Part shown: positions 25,479-33,622 of the stretch, piece after piece
Position numbering within the stretch: the first letter of the stretch is position 1
Layout: every line of letters starts with the position of its first letter
Assembly (NCBI GenBank): GCA_963720375.1
Contig: CAVRFM010000012.1
Span: 91,681 to 155,680, forward strand
Direction: 5' to 3'
Length of the DNA: 64,000 nucleotides
From: JAPLHP01 sp963720375
GTDB lineage: Bacteria; Chloroflexota; Dehalococcoidia; UBA2247; RBG-13-53-26
Position numbers and translations under genes: made by a program
Notes under the pieces: generated by a model
The model's input: only the letters and a program-made list of their open reading frames with translations
Told to the model about the DNA's origin: nothing
The model's database searches: none

Positions 25479-25754
25479 ATGGGAAGATCGGTAAAAAAGG
25501 GTCCGTTTGTTGATGCTAAATTGATGAAGAAGGTGGAAGCTGTTGACTTGGGGAAAGAGAAAGCGGTGATAAAGACGTGGGCGCGAGCCTCAACTATTGT
25601 GCCTGAAATGGTGGGGCATACTATTGCTGTCCACGATGGAAGAAGGCATGTACCTATCTTCATCACCGAGAATATGGTGGGGCACAGACTGGGCGAGTTC
25701 GCCCCTACTCGGACCTTCAGAGGGCATGTGGGTAGGTCGGAGAAAGTGGTTTAG
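25479..25754 (+). CDS. rpsS: Ribosomal protein uS19
   Basis: 91 aa in the head of the 30S subunit, contacting S13. SVKKGPFVDAKLMKKV, IVPEMVGHTIAVHDGRRHVPIF and GEFAPTRTFRGH are signatures. ATG at 25479 gives the canonical MGRSVKKGP start; nine extra upstream codons overlap rplB and are rejected. Confidence 0.98.
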   Translation: MGRSVKKGPFVDAKLMKKVEAVDLGKEKAVIKTWARASTIVPEMVGHTIAVHDGRRHVPIFITENMVGHRLGEFAPTRTFRGHVGRSEKVV

Positions 25755-25762
25755 AGATCACA

Positions 25763-26098
25763 ATGGAAGTCAAGGCAGTGGCTAAATATGTTGGCATATC
25801 GCCTCAGAAACTATCCTTGTTGGCGGCAACAGTGCGTGGGAAAAAGGTGGATGAGGCCTTAGCTGTACTTAAGTTGTCTCCGACTCCGTCAGCTAGGGCG
25901 ATAGCCAAGGTAATCAAATCGGCTTCTGCTAATGCTGAGAATAACTATCAAATGGCACCATCTGAGCTTAAGGTTGTGAAGCTCTTTGTGGATCAAGGGG
26001 CAACCCTAAAAAGAATTCGTGCCCAGTCTCGAGGGCGGGTAAGCCCTATCCTCAGACACTCGAGTCATATTACGGCTATCGTAGATACGGAGGAGTAG
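25763..26098 (+). CDS. rplV: Ribosomal protein uL22
   Basis: 111 aa. Its beta hairpin lines the exit tunnel; the hairpin region QGATLKRIRAQSRGRVSPILRHSSHI is complete, with no insertion at the macrolide-sensitive tip. ISPQKLSLLAATVRGKKVDEAL marks the N-terminal fold. It is directly adjacent to rpsC with no intergenic base. Confidence 0.97.
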   Translation: MEVKAVAKYVGISPQKLSLLAATVRGKKVDEALAVLKLSPTPSARAIAKVIKSASANAENNYQMAPSELKVVKLFVDQGATLKRIRAQSRGRVSPILRHSSHITAIVDTEE

Positions 26099-26845
26099 TT
26101 GGGACATAAGGTTCATCCTACTGGGTTCAGGCTTGGTATTACCACTGATTGGCGTTCAAGGTGGTATTCTCAGAAGCACTATACTGATTTTGTGCTAGAA
26201 GACTTTCGTATCCGTAGGCTAGTTATGGCAAAGACAGATGAGGCGGGTGTCTCTAGGGTAGAAATTGAGCGTTGGGCGAATGAAGTAGTTGTGACTCTTC
26301 ATGCTGCCAAACCAGGCATTGTTATTGGGCGTGGAGGGCAAAGGGTAGATGAGTTAAGGGGTTCTCTAGAAGCCCTTTGTGGTAGAAAGATTCGTCTGAA
26401 CATACATGAAGTTAGAGAGCCGGAACTGGATGCTTACCTTGTAGCCAAGAGTGTGGCGACCCAAATGGAGCATCAGATATCGTACCGCAGGGCCATAAAA
26501 AGGGCGATTTCCCGTACGATGCAGGCCGGTGCCAAAGGGGTGAAGGTAATTTGCTCTGGGAGACTTGGTGGTGCGGAGATCGCTCGTAGAATGACATTTC
26601 GTGAAGGGCGAGTGCCTCTACATACGTTGCGTGCTGACATCGATTACGGTTTGTGCGAGGCGCGTACATTAATGGGACGTATTGGAGTAAAGGTTTGGAT
26701 CTACAAGGGCGATGTCCTTCCAAAGGCGGAAGAACCAGAGATGCCACCTCCTCAGCCCGCTGGTACGTTGGCCCCTGCGGAGCAACGGGAAGAGCCGGCT
26801 GTGGAGCAACCGATTGAGGTAGGGAAAGATGTTACAGCCGAATAG
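26099..26845 (+). CDS. rpsC: Ribosomal protein uS3
   Basis: 248 aa, TTG start immediately after the rplV stop. It begins GHKVHPTGFRLGIT; a KH RNA-binding domain includes PGIVIGRGGQRVDELR near residue 80, and the C-terminal domain has GRLGGAEIARRMTFREGRVPLHTLRA. An acidic, proline-rich tail of about 40 residues (EEPEMPPPQPAGTLAP onward) extends beyond the conserved core. S3 forms the mRNA entry site with S4 and S5. The last 17 nt overlap rplP. Confidence 0.98.
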   Translation: MGHKVHPTGFRLGITTDWRSRWYSQKHYTDFVLEDFRIRRLVMAKTDEAGVSRVEIERWANEVVVTLHAAKPGIVIGRGGQRVDELRGSLEALCGRKIRLNIHEVREPELDAYLVAKSVATQMEHQISYRRAIKRAISRTMQAGAKGVKVICSGRLGGAEIARRMTFREGRVPLHTLRADIDYGLCEARTLMGRIGVKVWIYKGDVLPKAEEPEMPPPQPAGTLAPAEQREEPAVEQPIEVGKDVTAE

Positions 26846-27242
26846 GGTAAAGCACCGGATGGTGCACAGGGGTAGGCTCAGGGGGAAAGCCCATGCAGGG
26901 AATGGCCTGGTTTTTGGGGACTTTGGACTTCAGGCATTGGAAGGTACCTGGCTTACTGCTAGGCAGATCGAGGCAGCACGTCGGGCTATTGTCCACCATC
27001 TTCGCCGTGGAGTCATGTTATGGGTTCGTGTTTTCCCCGACAAGCCGGTGACCAAGAAACCAGCAGAGGTGCGCATGGGCAGTGGTAAAGGCGCCTTGGA
27101 TCATTGGGTGGCAGTAGTCAAGCCGGGCAGGATCATCTTTGAAATCGGTGGAGTGAAAGAGGATGCAGCCAAGGAAGCAATGCGTCTTGCCTCTCATAAG
27201 CTCCCCATTGAGACTAAGTTTGTGACTAAGGGGGCGGAGTGA
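26829..27242 (+). CDS. rplP: Ribosomal protein uL16
   Basis: 137 aa near the A-site tRNA. The conserved start LQPNRVKHRMVHRGRLRGKA and the signatures GDFGLQALEGTWLTARQIEAARR and RVFPDKPVTKKPAEVRMGSGKG are all present. The start lies inside the end of rpsC and the stop overlaps rpmC by 4 nt, showing tight translational coupling. Confidence 0.98.
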   Translation: MLQPNRVKHRMVHRGRLRGKAHAGNGLVFGDFGLQALEGTWLTARQIEAARRAIVHHLRRGVMLWVRVFPDKPVTKKPAEVRMGSGKGALDHWVAVVKPGRIIFEIGGVKEDAAKEAMRLASHKLPIETKFVTKGAE

Positions 27243-27436
27243 AGGTGGAGGAGATTCGCGCCCTGAGTGATGGTGATATCTCAGGGCAGTTAGAGGAGGC
27301 TCAACGGGAGCTTTTCAATTTGCGCTTTCGCTTAGCTACGAAACAGCTTGTGAACCATCGTGAGATTCGCAAGGCCAAAAAGAATATTGCCAGAATCAAA
27401 ACTGTGTTGCGGGAAAGAGAGCTGGTTCAGTCCTAG
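27239..27436 (+). CDS. rpmC: Ribosomal protein uL29
   Basis: 65 aa helical hairpin at the tunnel exit, next to L23. The conserved QRELFNLRFRLATKQLVNHREIRKAKKNIARIKT core is complete. The start is GTG in a GTGA overlap with the rplP stop. Confidence 0.96.
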   Translation: MKVEEIRALSDGDISGQLEEAQRELFNLRFRLATKQLVNHREIRKAKKNIARIKTVLRERELVQS

Positions 27437-27509
27437 GCATTAATGGAGAGTTGCGTTGATGGTGTGCGAATGTATGACTTGTAGTCAAATAACTGAGCGG
27501 GGCTAGTTA

Positions 27510-27794
27510 ATGGAGAAAAAACGGAAAACCCTTGTGGGGTATGTGTTGGTCAATAGAATGGATAAGACAGTTGTGGTAGCTGTGGAGTTGAGGAGAGCCG
27601 ATCCCTCGTATAAGAAGATTGTCAAACGCAGGATTAGAATGAAGGCTCATGATGAGAGCAATGCTTGCCAGATCGGGGATGTGGTGAGGATTATGGAAAG
27701 TCGGCCTCTTTCCAAGACCAAGCATTGGCGTGTAGTAGAGATAGTATCTAAGACTGAGGCGGTTGAGGTTAAGTCTGATGATTCAGCCATATAG
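27510..27794 (+). CDS. rpsQ: Ribosomal protein uS17
   Basis: 94 aa primary 16S rRNA binder with an OB fold. KTLVGYVLVNRMDKTVVVAVE, then HDESNACQIGDVVRIMESRPLSKTKHWRVVE, is the family pattern. A 73-nt gap without a gene separates it from rpmC. The 3' end overlaps rplN by 17 nt. Confidence 0.97.
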   Translation: MEKKRKTLVGYVLVNRMDKTVVVAVELRRADPSYKKIVKRRIRMKAHDESNACQIGDVVRIMESRPLSKTKHWRVVEIVSKTEAVEVKSDDSAI

Positions 27795-28146
27795 TAGACT
27801 TAGAGTGGCCGATAATACTGGGGCAAAAACCATTATGTGCATTCATGTGTCTGGAGGCACAAGACGGAGGTATGCTACCATCGGTGATGTCATTGTTGCA
27901 GCCGTAAAACAGGCGATGCCTAGGGGGGTGGTGAAACAGGGTGATGTGGTAAAGGCGGTCATTGTGCGAACTACAAGACCTTATCGCCGCCGCGATGGCT
28001 CATATATTAGATTTGATGACAACGCGGCTGTTATTCTGGCTGAACAAAACAATCCGAAGGGCAGCCGCGTCTTTGGACCTGTAGCTAGGGAGCTAAGGGA
28101 GAAGGATTTTACTAAGATTATCTCCTTGGCGCCTGAGGTATTGTAG
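27778..28146 (+). CDS. rplN: Ribosomal protein uL14
   Basis: 122 aa; contacts the 30S subunit through bridge B8 and binds L19. IQPYSRLRVADNTGAKTIMCI at the N-terminus and RRRDGSYIRFDDNAAVIL near residue 70 are conserved. ATG at 27778 lies inside rpsQ and is preceded by GAGG at 27765-27768; an upstream in-frame start at 27763 is rejected. Confidence 0.97.
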   Translation: MIQPYSRLRVADNTGAKTIMCIHVSGGTRRRYATIGDVIVAAVKQAMPRGVVKQGDVVKAVIVRTTRPYRRRDGSYIRFDDNAAVILAEQNNPKGSRVFGPVARELREKDFTKIISLAPEVL

Positions 28147-28152
28147 GAATAG

Positions 28153-28461
28153 ATGAAGATTCGGAAGAACGATAACGTCATTGTTATCAGTGGTAAGGAT
28201 AAGGGGAAGAAGGGTAAGGTGCGGTTTGCCTATCCGGGCGAGGATCGCTTGATAGTGGAAGGTATTAACATGATTAAGAAACATGCGAAAGCCCGGGCTG
28301 TGGCAAGGCAGGCTGGTATCATTGAGCGAGAAGCTGCTCTTCATGTGTCCAAGGTAATGTTAGTCTGTAACAAGTGTAACCGCCCGACGCGGGTGGGTTT
28401 TCGCTTTCTGGAGGGCAAGAGAGTTCGTGCCTGCTCTTCTTGCCATGAGGTGATTGATTAG
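28153..28461 (+). CDS. rplX: Ribosomal protein uL24
   Basis: 102 aa assembly initiator of the 50S subunit. The KOW motif is at the N-terminus (KNDNVIVISGKDKGKKGKV). The C-terminal half holds two CxxC pairs, VCNKCNRP and ACSSCHEV, so this is the zinc-ribbon form of L24. Confidence 0.96.
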   Translation: MKIRKNDNVIVISGKDKGKKGKVRFAYPGEDRLIVEGINMIKKHAKARAVARQAGIIEREAALHVSKVMLVCNKCNRPTRVGFRFLEGKRVRACSSCHEVID

Positions 28462-28463
28462 CT

Positions 28464-29021
28464 GTGGAAAAGACTGCTCAACCGAGATTAAAAGAAAAAT
28501 ATAGCCGTGAAGTTGTACCTGTTCTTATGAAGGATTTCAACTATAGTAGTGTCATGCGTGTACCACGGATAGAGAAGGTTGTGATTAATATTGGTCTGGG
28601 AGAGGCAATTCAAAACGCGAAGGCTCTGGAAGGCGCTGAGAGAGATCTGGCCATTATTTCGGGGCAACATCCGGTTATCACACGAGCCAGGAAGTCTATT
28701 GCTAGTTTTAAGCTGCGAGCTGGCATGCCTATAGGTATGAAAGTGACGCTACGCGGAAGACGGATGTATGAATTCTTGGACAGGTTACTCAATGCTGTTC
28801 TTCCTCGCATTAGGGACTTCCGAGGGGTTTCAAGGAATTCCTTTGATGGAAGGGGCAATTACAGTCTAGGGATGAAAGATCAGTTGGTTTTCCCTGAGAT
28901 TGACTATGACAAAGTCGATAAGGCTAGAGGGTTCGAAATCACTATTGTGACTACTGCTCGTTCTGATGAGGAAGGTAGGCGTCTCTTGGAGCTTCTGGGG
29001 ATGCCATTTATGAGAGGTTAG
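28464..29021 (+). CDS. rplE: Ribosomal protein uL5
   Basis: 185 aa, binds 5S rRNA and the P-site tRNA elbow. VPRIEKVVINIGLGEAIQN, GQHPVITRARKSIASFKLR and RDFRGVSRNSFDGRGNYS are diagnostic. GTG start 2 nt after rplX. Confidence 0.97.
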   Translation: MEKTAQPRLKEKYSREVVPVLMKDFNYSSVMRVPRIEKVVINIGLGEAIQNAKALEGAERDLAIISGQHPVITRARKSIASFKLRAGMPIGMKVTLRGRRMYEFLDRLLNAVLPRIRDFRGVSRNSFDGRGNYSLGMKDQLVFPEIDYDKVDKARGFEITIVTTARSDEEGRRLLELLGMPFMRG

Positions 29022-29024
29022 TAA

Positions 29025-29210
29025 GTGGCGAAATTATCTAAGATTCTAAAATCGCAGCGTGATCCTAAGTACAAGGTGCAGGGGCATAATCGATGTAGGT
29101 TGTGTGGCAGGCCCCGTGCCTATATGCGTAAGTTTGGGATGTGTCGTATTTGCTTCCGTGAATTGGCTCTCAAAGGGGAGATCGCGGGAGTCAAAAAATC
29201 AAGTTGGTGA
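29025..29210 (+). CDS. rpsZ: Ribosomal protein uS14, zinc-binding type
   Basis: 61 aa, GTG start. It is the short S14 with two zinc-binding pairs, NRCRLCGRPRA and GMCRICFRELA, that replaces the longer zinc-free S14 in many bacteria. It sits in the normal L5-S14-S8 position. Confidence 0.97.
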   Translation: MAKLSKILKSQRDPKYKVQGHNRCRLCGRPRAYMRKFGMCRICFRELALKGEIAGVKKSSW

Positions 29211-29216
29211 ATTAGA

Positions 29217-29612
29217 ATGACTACTGATCCAATCGCAGATATGCTGACACGGATAAGGAATGCCAATATGGTGAGGCAGGAGTTTGTCTTGATGCCCTGG
29301 TCCAAGATGAAGGTGGCGATTGCCAAGATCCTTAAAGAAGAGGGTTTTGTTCATGATTACGAAGTGCTCAAGGGCAGACCGACGCGTACAATAAAGATTC
29401 GCCTCAGGTATGGTGATAAGAATCAGCCAATGATTATGGGCCTGAAAAGGGTGAGCAAGCCTGGACTTAGAGTATATGCAGGAGCTTCAGAGATACCTCG
29501 CGTCTACGGAGGTCTGGGTATTGCTATGCTTTCTACGCCAAAAGGCGTAATGACTGGACGGCAGGCATGGAAACAGCATCTTGGTGGTGAATTGCTGTGC
29601 TACGTGTGGTGA
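29217..29612 (+). CDS. rpsH: Ribosomal protein uS8
   Basis: 131 aa, 16S central-domain binder and, in E. coli, the translational repressor of the spc operon. TDPIADMLTRIRNANMVRQE begins the protein; GGLGIAMLSTPKGVMTGRQA and the C-terminal GGELLCYVW are conserved. Confidence 0.97.
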   Translation: MTTDPIADMLTRIRNANMVRQEFVLMPWSKMKVAIAKILKEEGFVHDYEVLKGRPTRTIKIRLRYGDKNQPMIMGLKRVSKPGLRVYAGASEIPRVYGGLGIAMLSTPKGVMTGRQAWKQHLGGELLCYVW

Positions 29613-29639
29613 TCATAAGTAGATTGGCTTGGTGTAAGA

Positions 29640-30191
29640 ATGTCCAGAATAGGTAAGCTTCCTATACGTCTACCTCCCAGTGTAACAGCGGATATCAAAG
29701 GGAGTGACGTGACTATCAAGGGGCCAAAGGGGGAATTGCATCGGTCATTTGTTCCATCAATGTCTATTGTTCTGAAGGATGGTAGTCTGGTTGTTTCCCC
29801 GTCTGGTGATAGTGATGCTCATGGCGCGCTCCATGGGTTAACTCGTGCCCTGCTGGCTAATATGGTTGAGGGAGTAAGCAAGGGCTTTGAGAGACTTCTG
29901 GAGGTTGTTGGCGTTGGCTATCGAGCTCAGAAAGCTGGTGATAAACTGGTTCTTCAGGTGGGATTTACTCATCCGGTGGAAATATTGCCTCCTCCGGGTA
30001 TATCTCTGGTGGTGGAGGGTACAAACCGAATCAAGGTGGTTGGGGTAGATAAAGAATCAGTGGGCGAAGTGGCTGCGGAGATTCGTGCTATTCACCCTTG
30101 CGATTCCTATAAGGGTAAGGGCATTAGGTATGTGGGAGAGAGGACACGCCTTAAGCCTGGGAAAGCCGGCAGAGCAGCAGCGAAGAAGTAG
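29640..30191 (+). CDS. rplF: Ribosomal protein uL6
   Basis: 183 aa, two repeated domains near the GTPase centre. SRIGKLPIRLPPSVTADIKG, VSKGFERLLEVVGVGYRAQK and the C-terminal signature PCDSYKGKGIRYVGERTRLK, in which the usual P(E/D)PYKGKG becomes PCDSYKGKG. Confidence 0.97.
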   Translation: MSRIGKLPIRLPPSVTADIKGSDVTIKGPKGELHRSFVPSMSIVLKDGSLVVSPSGDSDAHGALHGLTRALLANMVEGVSKGFERLLEVVGVGYRAQKAGDKLVLQVGFTHPVEILPPPGISLVVEGTNRIKVVGVDKESVGEVAAEIRAIHPCDSYKGKGIRYVGERTRLKPGKAGRAAAKK

Positions 30192-30194
30192 AGG

Positions 30195-30524
30195 ATGAAG
30201 AGAAGAAGTACAAGGTTGAATAGCAGGCACATTCATCAAGCAAGGCCTAGATTGTGCGTTTTCCGGAGCTCAAATCATATTTATGCTCAAGTTATAGATG
30301 ATAAACAATCTTGCACGTTAGCCAGTGCTTCCAGTTGTGAGCCAGGGCTGAAGACTGAGGGTAAAAAGAAGACGGAAAGTGCTGCGTTGGTGGGGGCGCT
30401 TGTGGGAAAGCGAGCTGTAGAAAAGGGAGTGACTCAGGTCGTATTTGATCGATGTGGATACAAATATCATGGCCGTGTCAAAGCCTTGGCTGAGGCAGCT
30501 AGATCGTCGGGGTTGAAATTCTGA
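30195..30524 (+). CDS. rplR: Ribosomal protein uL18
   Basis: 109 aa 5S rRNA-binding protein. RPRLCVFRSSNHIYAQVIDD and GVTQVVFDRCGYKYHGRVKALAEAAR are the expected motifs. The basic N-terminal arm (KRRSTRLNSRH) is shorter than in some families. Confidence 0.97.
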   Translation: MKRRSTRLNSRHIHQARPRLCVFRSSNHIYAQVIDDKQSCTLASASSCEPGLKTEGKKKTESAALVGALVGKRAVEKGVTQVVFDRCGYKYHGRVKALAEAARSSGLKF

Positions 30525-30537
30525 ATCTAAGGAAAAT

Positions 30538-31035
30538 ATGATAAAAGAACAGGTAGAAGTCAGAGAAGAATTAAACGAGAGGGTGGTCTCCGTAGACCGT
30601 GTTGCCAAGGTGGTTAAGGGAGGGAAGCATCTGAGGTTTAGGGCTCTGGTAGCAGTTGGTGATGGAAATGGGCGGGTAGGTATTGGGATAGGCAAAGCGA
30701 ATGAGGTTGCCCAAGCGATTCAGAAGGCTGGCACTGTTGCCAGGAAAAATATGGTTACCGTCCCATTGGCAGGGACAACAATTCCACATGAGATCATGGT
30801 TAAGTATGGAGCTGCCGATGTTCTACTCAAACCAGCGAGACCGGGGGCAGGTGTTATTGCGGGCGGCAGCATGCGTGCAGTGATCGAAGTGGCTGGAGTG
30901 AAGGACATCTTGGCAAAGTCTTTAGGTACCTCTAACTCAATCAATGTAGTGAAGGCAACAATAATTGCCCTGAGTCGATTGAGGGAGCCTGAGAAAGTGT
31001 TGGCAGAGCGAAAGGCATCGAATGCGAAAGGGTAA
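30538..31035 (+). CDS. rpsE: Ribosomal protein uS5
   Basis: 165 aa, part of the mRNA entry channel and of decoding accuracy. The S5 double-stranded-RNA-binding fold shows VSVDRVAKVVKGGKHLRFRA and VGDGNGRVGIGIGKANEV, followed by RPGAGVIAGGSMRAVIEVAGV. The spectinomycin-loop region near VKGGKH is unaltered. The end overlaps rpmD by 14 nt. Confidence 0.97.
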   Translation: MIKEQVEVREELNERVVSVDRVAKVVKGGKHLRFRALVAVGDGNGRVGIGIGKANEVAQAIQKAGTVARKNMVTVPLAGTTIPHEIMVKYGAADVLLKPARPGAGVIAGGSMRAVIEVAGVKDILAKSLGTSNSINVVKATIIALSRLREPEKVLAERKASNAKG

Positions 31036-31228
31036 AGATGGGGTGGGTAAGCTGCATATTACCTGGGTCAAGAGTGATATTGGCTACTCCAGGGATCAAA
31101 GGTCGACTCTCAAAGCCCTGGGGTTACATCGTTTGCATCAGAGTGTAAAACACGATGATTCTCCCTCGATGCGTGGTATGGTTACCAAAGTAAAACATCT
31201 GGTTAAGGTGGAGGAGGTGGAGGAGTAG
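31022..31228 (+). CDS. rpmD: Ribosomal protein uL30
   Basis: 68 aa. The conserved core is GKLHITWVKSDIGYSRDQRSTLKALGL. The ATG at 31022, inside rpsE, follows AAAGG at 31010-31014. A GTG at 31043 would give the shorter, more usual N-terminus MGKLHIT and is also possible. The stop shares its last base with the rplO start. Confidence 0.93.
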   Translation: MRKGKDGVGKLHITWVKSDIGYSRDQRSTLKALGLHRLHQSVKHDDSPSMRGMVTKVKHLVKVEEVEE

Positions 31229-31692
31229 TGGTTAGGCAGAATGAGCTAGCACCTTCACCTGGTTCAAGACATAAGAGAAAGCGTGTTGGCCGTGGATTGG
31301 GCAGTGGCCATGGTAGATATTCGGGGAAAGGCGCAAAGGGACAGAAAGCGCGCAGTGGGCCCGGTATCCACCCGTACTTTGAAGGTGGTCAACTCCCTTT
31401 AGTGAAGCGTTTACCTAGCAGGCGTGGTTTCACCAATATATTTAAGACTGAATACTCTGTTGTTAATGTAGGCAAGCTCAACATTTTTGAGCCTGAGAGT
31501 GTGGTAGGGCGTCTTGAATTGATAAGAGCTAGACTGATCAAGTCGGGCAACAGACCACTAAAGATCTTGGGTGGTGGTGATTTGGATCGTGCTCTTGTGG
31601 TAAGGGCTGATAGGGTCTCGGCTGCTGCAAAAGAGAAGATTGAGGCAGCAGGTGGGAGAGTGGAGGCAGGAAGTGCAACAGAGGCAGGCTAG
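31228..31692 (+). CDS. rplO: Ribosomal protein uL15
   Basis: 154 aa late-assembly 50S protein. The glycine/basic N-terminal extension KRVGRGLGSGHGRYSGKGAKG, then GGQLPLVKRLPSRRGFTNIF, is characteristic. GTG start. The last 20 nt overlap the start of secY. Confidence 0.97.
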   Translation: MVRQNELAPSPGSRHKRKRVGRGLGSGHGRYSGKGAKGQKARSGPGIHPYFEGGQLPLVKRLPSRRGFTNIFKTEYSVVNVGKLNIFEPESVVGRLELIRARLIKSGNRPLKILGGGDLDRALVVRADRVSAAAKEKIEAAGGRVEAGSATEAG

Positions 31693-32954
31693 ACCGCGTC
31701 TCATCCAGGCGATGATAGACGCTTTCAGCTTGCCTGACCTGAGGATTAGGCTTCTCTTCACCTTGGGTGTTCTGATAGTCTTCCGTTTCTTGGCCCATAT
31801 CCCGGTCCCTGGGGTTGACCAGACAGCTCTTGATAATCTTTTCAAGAGTAACCAGCTTATAGGGATGCTTGACCTATTCAGCGGCGGGGCAATGCGCAAC
31901 TTCAGCATTGTTGCCATGGGGGTTTATCCCTACATCACCGCAACTATTGTTATGCAGCTTTTACAGCCTGTTATTCCGCAGCTACGGAATCTTGCTATGG
32001 AGGGGGAAGCGGGAAGAAATAAGATAAACACGTATACCCATTGGTTGGCAGTGCCCCTGGCAGGTCTGCAGGGCTACAGTCAGTTCGTGCTTTTAAGCCG
32101 AGCTGGCGGTATTGCTCAGACAAGTACCCTGGGTGTAGCTACGATAGTCCTATCTATGATGGCGGGCACTATGTTCTTGGTATGGTTAGGTGAGCTCATT
32201 ACCGAACGGGGCATAGGGAATGGCGTTTCCATAATAATCTTTGCTGGTATTGTGGCTGGTTTGCCGAACATGTTTGCTCAAAGGTGAGTTGGTGTGGCAT
32301 GAGCAGATAGCAGGGCTCATCGCCTTTTTTGTCCTGTGGCTGGCTGCAGTGGTACTGATTGTCATGTTCACTGAGGCAGCTCGCCGTATACCCGTGCATT
32401 ACTCCCGGAGTGTCTTTCGGGGTAGGAGGATGTATCGACAGTCTGGTTCTACCCACATCCCCTTGCGGGTGAACTCGGCAGGGATGATACCTCTCATTTT
32501 TGCCATGTCTCTGGTGATCTTGCCGGCAACCGTAGCCTCCTATTTTCACGGGGGTGCAGCCACATACCTTCAGAACTGGGCTAGCCATTGGAGTTACTGG
32601 TTGGTTTATGGCTTGCTTGTCATTGCCTTCTCCTTCTTCTATACTATGGTCGTATTTGAACAGATGAACCTGGCCGAAACCTTGCAGAAACAGGGTGGTT
32701 TCGTACCCGGGATTCGACCTGGCCAGGCTACTTCAACCTATTTGAGCCAGGTGATGAACCGCCTTACATGGGCGGGGGCACTCTTTCTGGCTCTGGTGGC
32801 AGTGCTACCATATATTGCCCAAAAGGCGACTGGTATTCAGGTGGTGGCACTTTCGAGCACTGGCTTGCTGATTATGGTTGGAGTGGCTCTGGACACGATG
32901 AAGCAACTAGAGGCGCAACTCCTGATGCGCCGCTATGAAGGTTTTCTAAAGTGA
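31673..32954 (+). pseudogene. secY: Preprotein translocase subunit SecY, frameshifted in this sequence
   Basis: Two frames together give a complete SecY of about 426 residues. Frame 1 runs from the GTG at 31673, which follows GGAGG (31662-31666) by 6 nt, through IDAFSLPDLRIRLLFTLG, HIPVPGVDQ and GIGNGVSIIIFAGIVAGLP to a TGA at 32285-32287. The protein continues without loss in the third frame from about 32280: GELVWHEQIAG, ARRIPVHYSR, GGFVPGIRPG and TMKQLEAQLLMRRYEGFLK. Removing one base from CAAAGG at about 32279-32284 restores a single frame. SecY is the essential pore of the Sec system, so this is more likely a sequencing or assembly indel than a true null. A +1 recoding event at AGG-TGA is the alternative. 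Confidence 0.9.
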
Positions 32955-32968
32955 TTCAAGGGGGAAAG

Positions 32969-33622
32969 ATGCGACTTATTCTTTTAGGCGCTCCAGGTTC
33001 AGGCAAGGGGACTCAGGCGGAGAAACTTTGCCAGGCTACCGGGATAGTGCATGTATCTTCGGGCGATCTCTTCCGCCAGGCTGAAAAGGAAGGTACAGAA
33101 CTTGGGAAATTGGCCAAATCATATATGGAGAAAGGCTTGCTTGTTCCTGATGAGGTGGTCATAAAGATGGTATTGGAGCGCATCTCAGGAAACAAGAAAG
33201 GCTTCATCCTGGATGGTTTCCCTAGAACAATCGAGCAGGCAGAGGCATTAGATAAGGCATTAGGGAAGGATGGAGTAGACAAGGCAATCTACATTGAGGT
33301 TTCCCGAGATGAGCTTCTCAGGCGTCTCAGCGGACGGTGGCTTTGCCGCAAGTGTCAGAAACCATACCACCTGGTATCTTCGCCACCGAAGGTGGTCGGC
33401 AAGTGTGATGTCTGCGGCGGTGAGCTTTATCAGCGCCCTGATGATACCAGGGAAACGGCTGAGAAAAGGTTGGAGGTGTACTTTAAACAGACTGCACCCC
33501 TTGTTGATTACTACCGCAACAAGAAGAAGCTACTGCAAGTAGAGGGGGAGAGGCCCATAGAAGAGGTGAGCAAGGATCTGTTAACCAAGCTCCGCTGGAG
33601 AGGGGATGGGCATAATCATTAA
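32969..33622 (+). CDS. adk: Adenylate kinase
   Basis: 217 aa; interconverts ATP + AMP and 2 ADP. The P-loop is LGAPGSGKGTQAEKL at residues 5-19. SSGDLFRQ and LDGFPRTIEQA are the AMP-binding segments. The long LID domain has a zinc site of two pairs, LCRKCQKPY and KCDVCGGEL, the zinc form found in many Gram-positive and anaerobic bacteria. ATG at 32969 follows a strong GGGGGAAAG site; an earlier in-frame start at 32951 overlaps secY and was not used. Confidence 0.97.
   Translation: MRLILLGAPGSGKGTQAEKLCQATGIVHVSSGDLFRQAEKEGTELGKLAKSYMEKGLLVPDEVVIKMVLERISGNKKGFILDGFPRTIEQAEALDKALGKDGVDKAIYIEVSRDELLRRLSGRWLCRKCQKPYHLVSSPPKVVGKCDVCGGELYQRPDDTRETAEKRLEVYFKQTAPLVDYYRNKKKLLQVEGERPIEEVSKDLLTKLRWRGDGHNH

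Noticed and set aside
32275..32290. Programmed +1 frameshift in secY at AGG-TGA
   Set aside because: No slippery P-site codon or stimulatory element is evident, and a one-base indel in AAA explains it more simply; kept only as an alternative.
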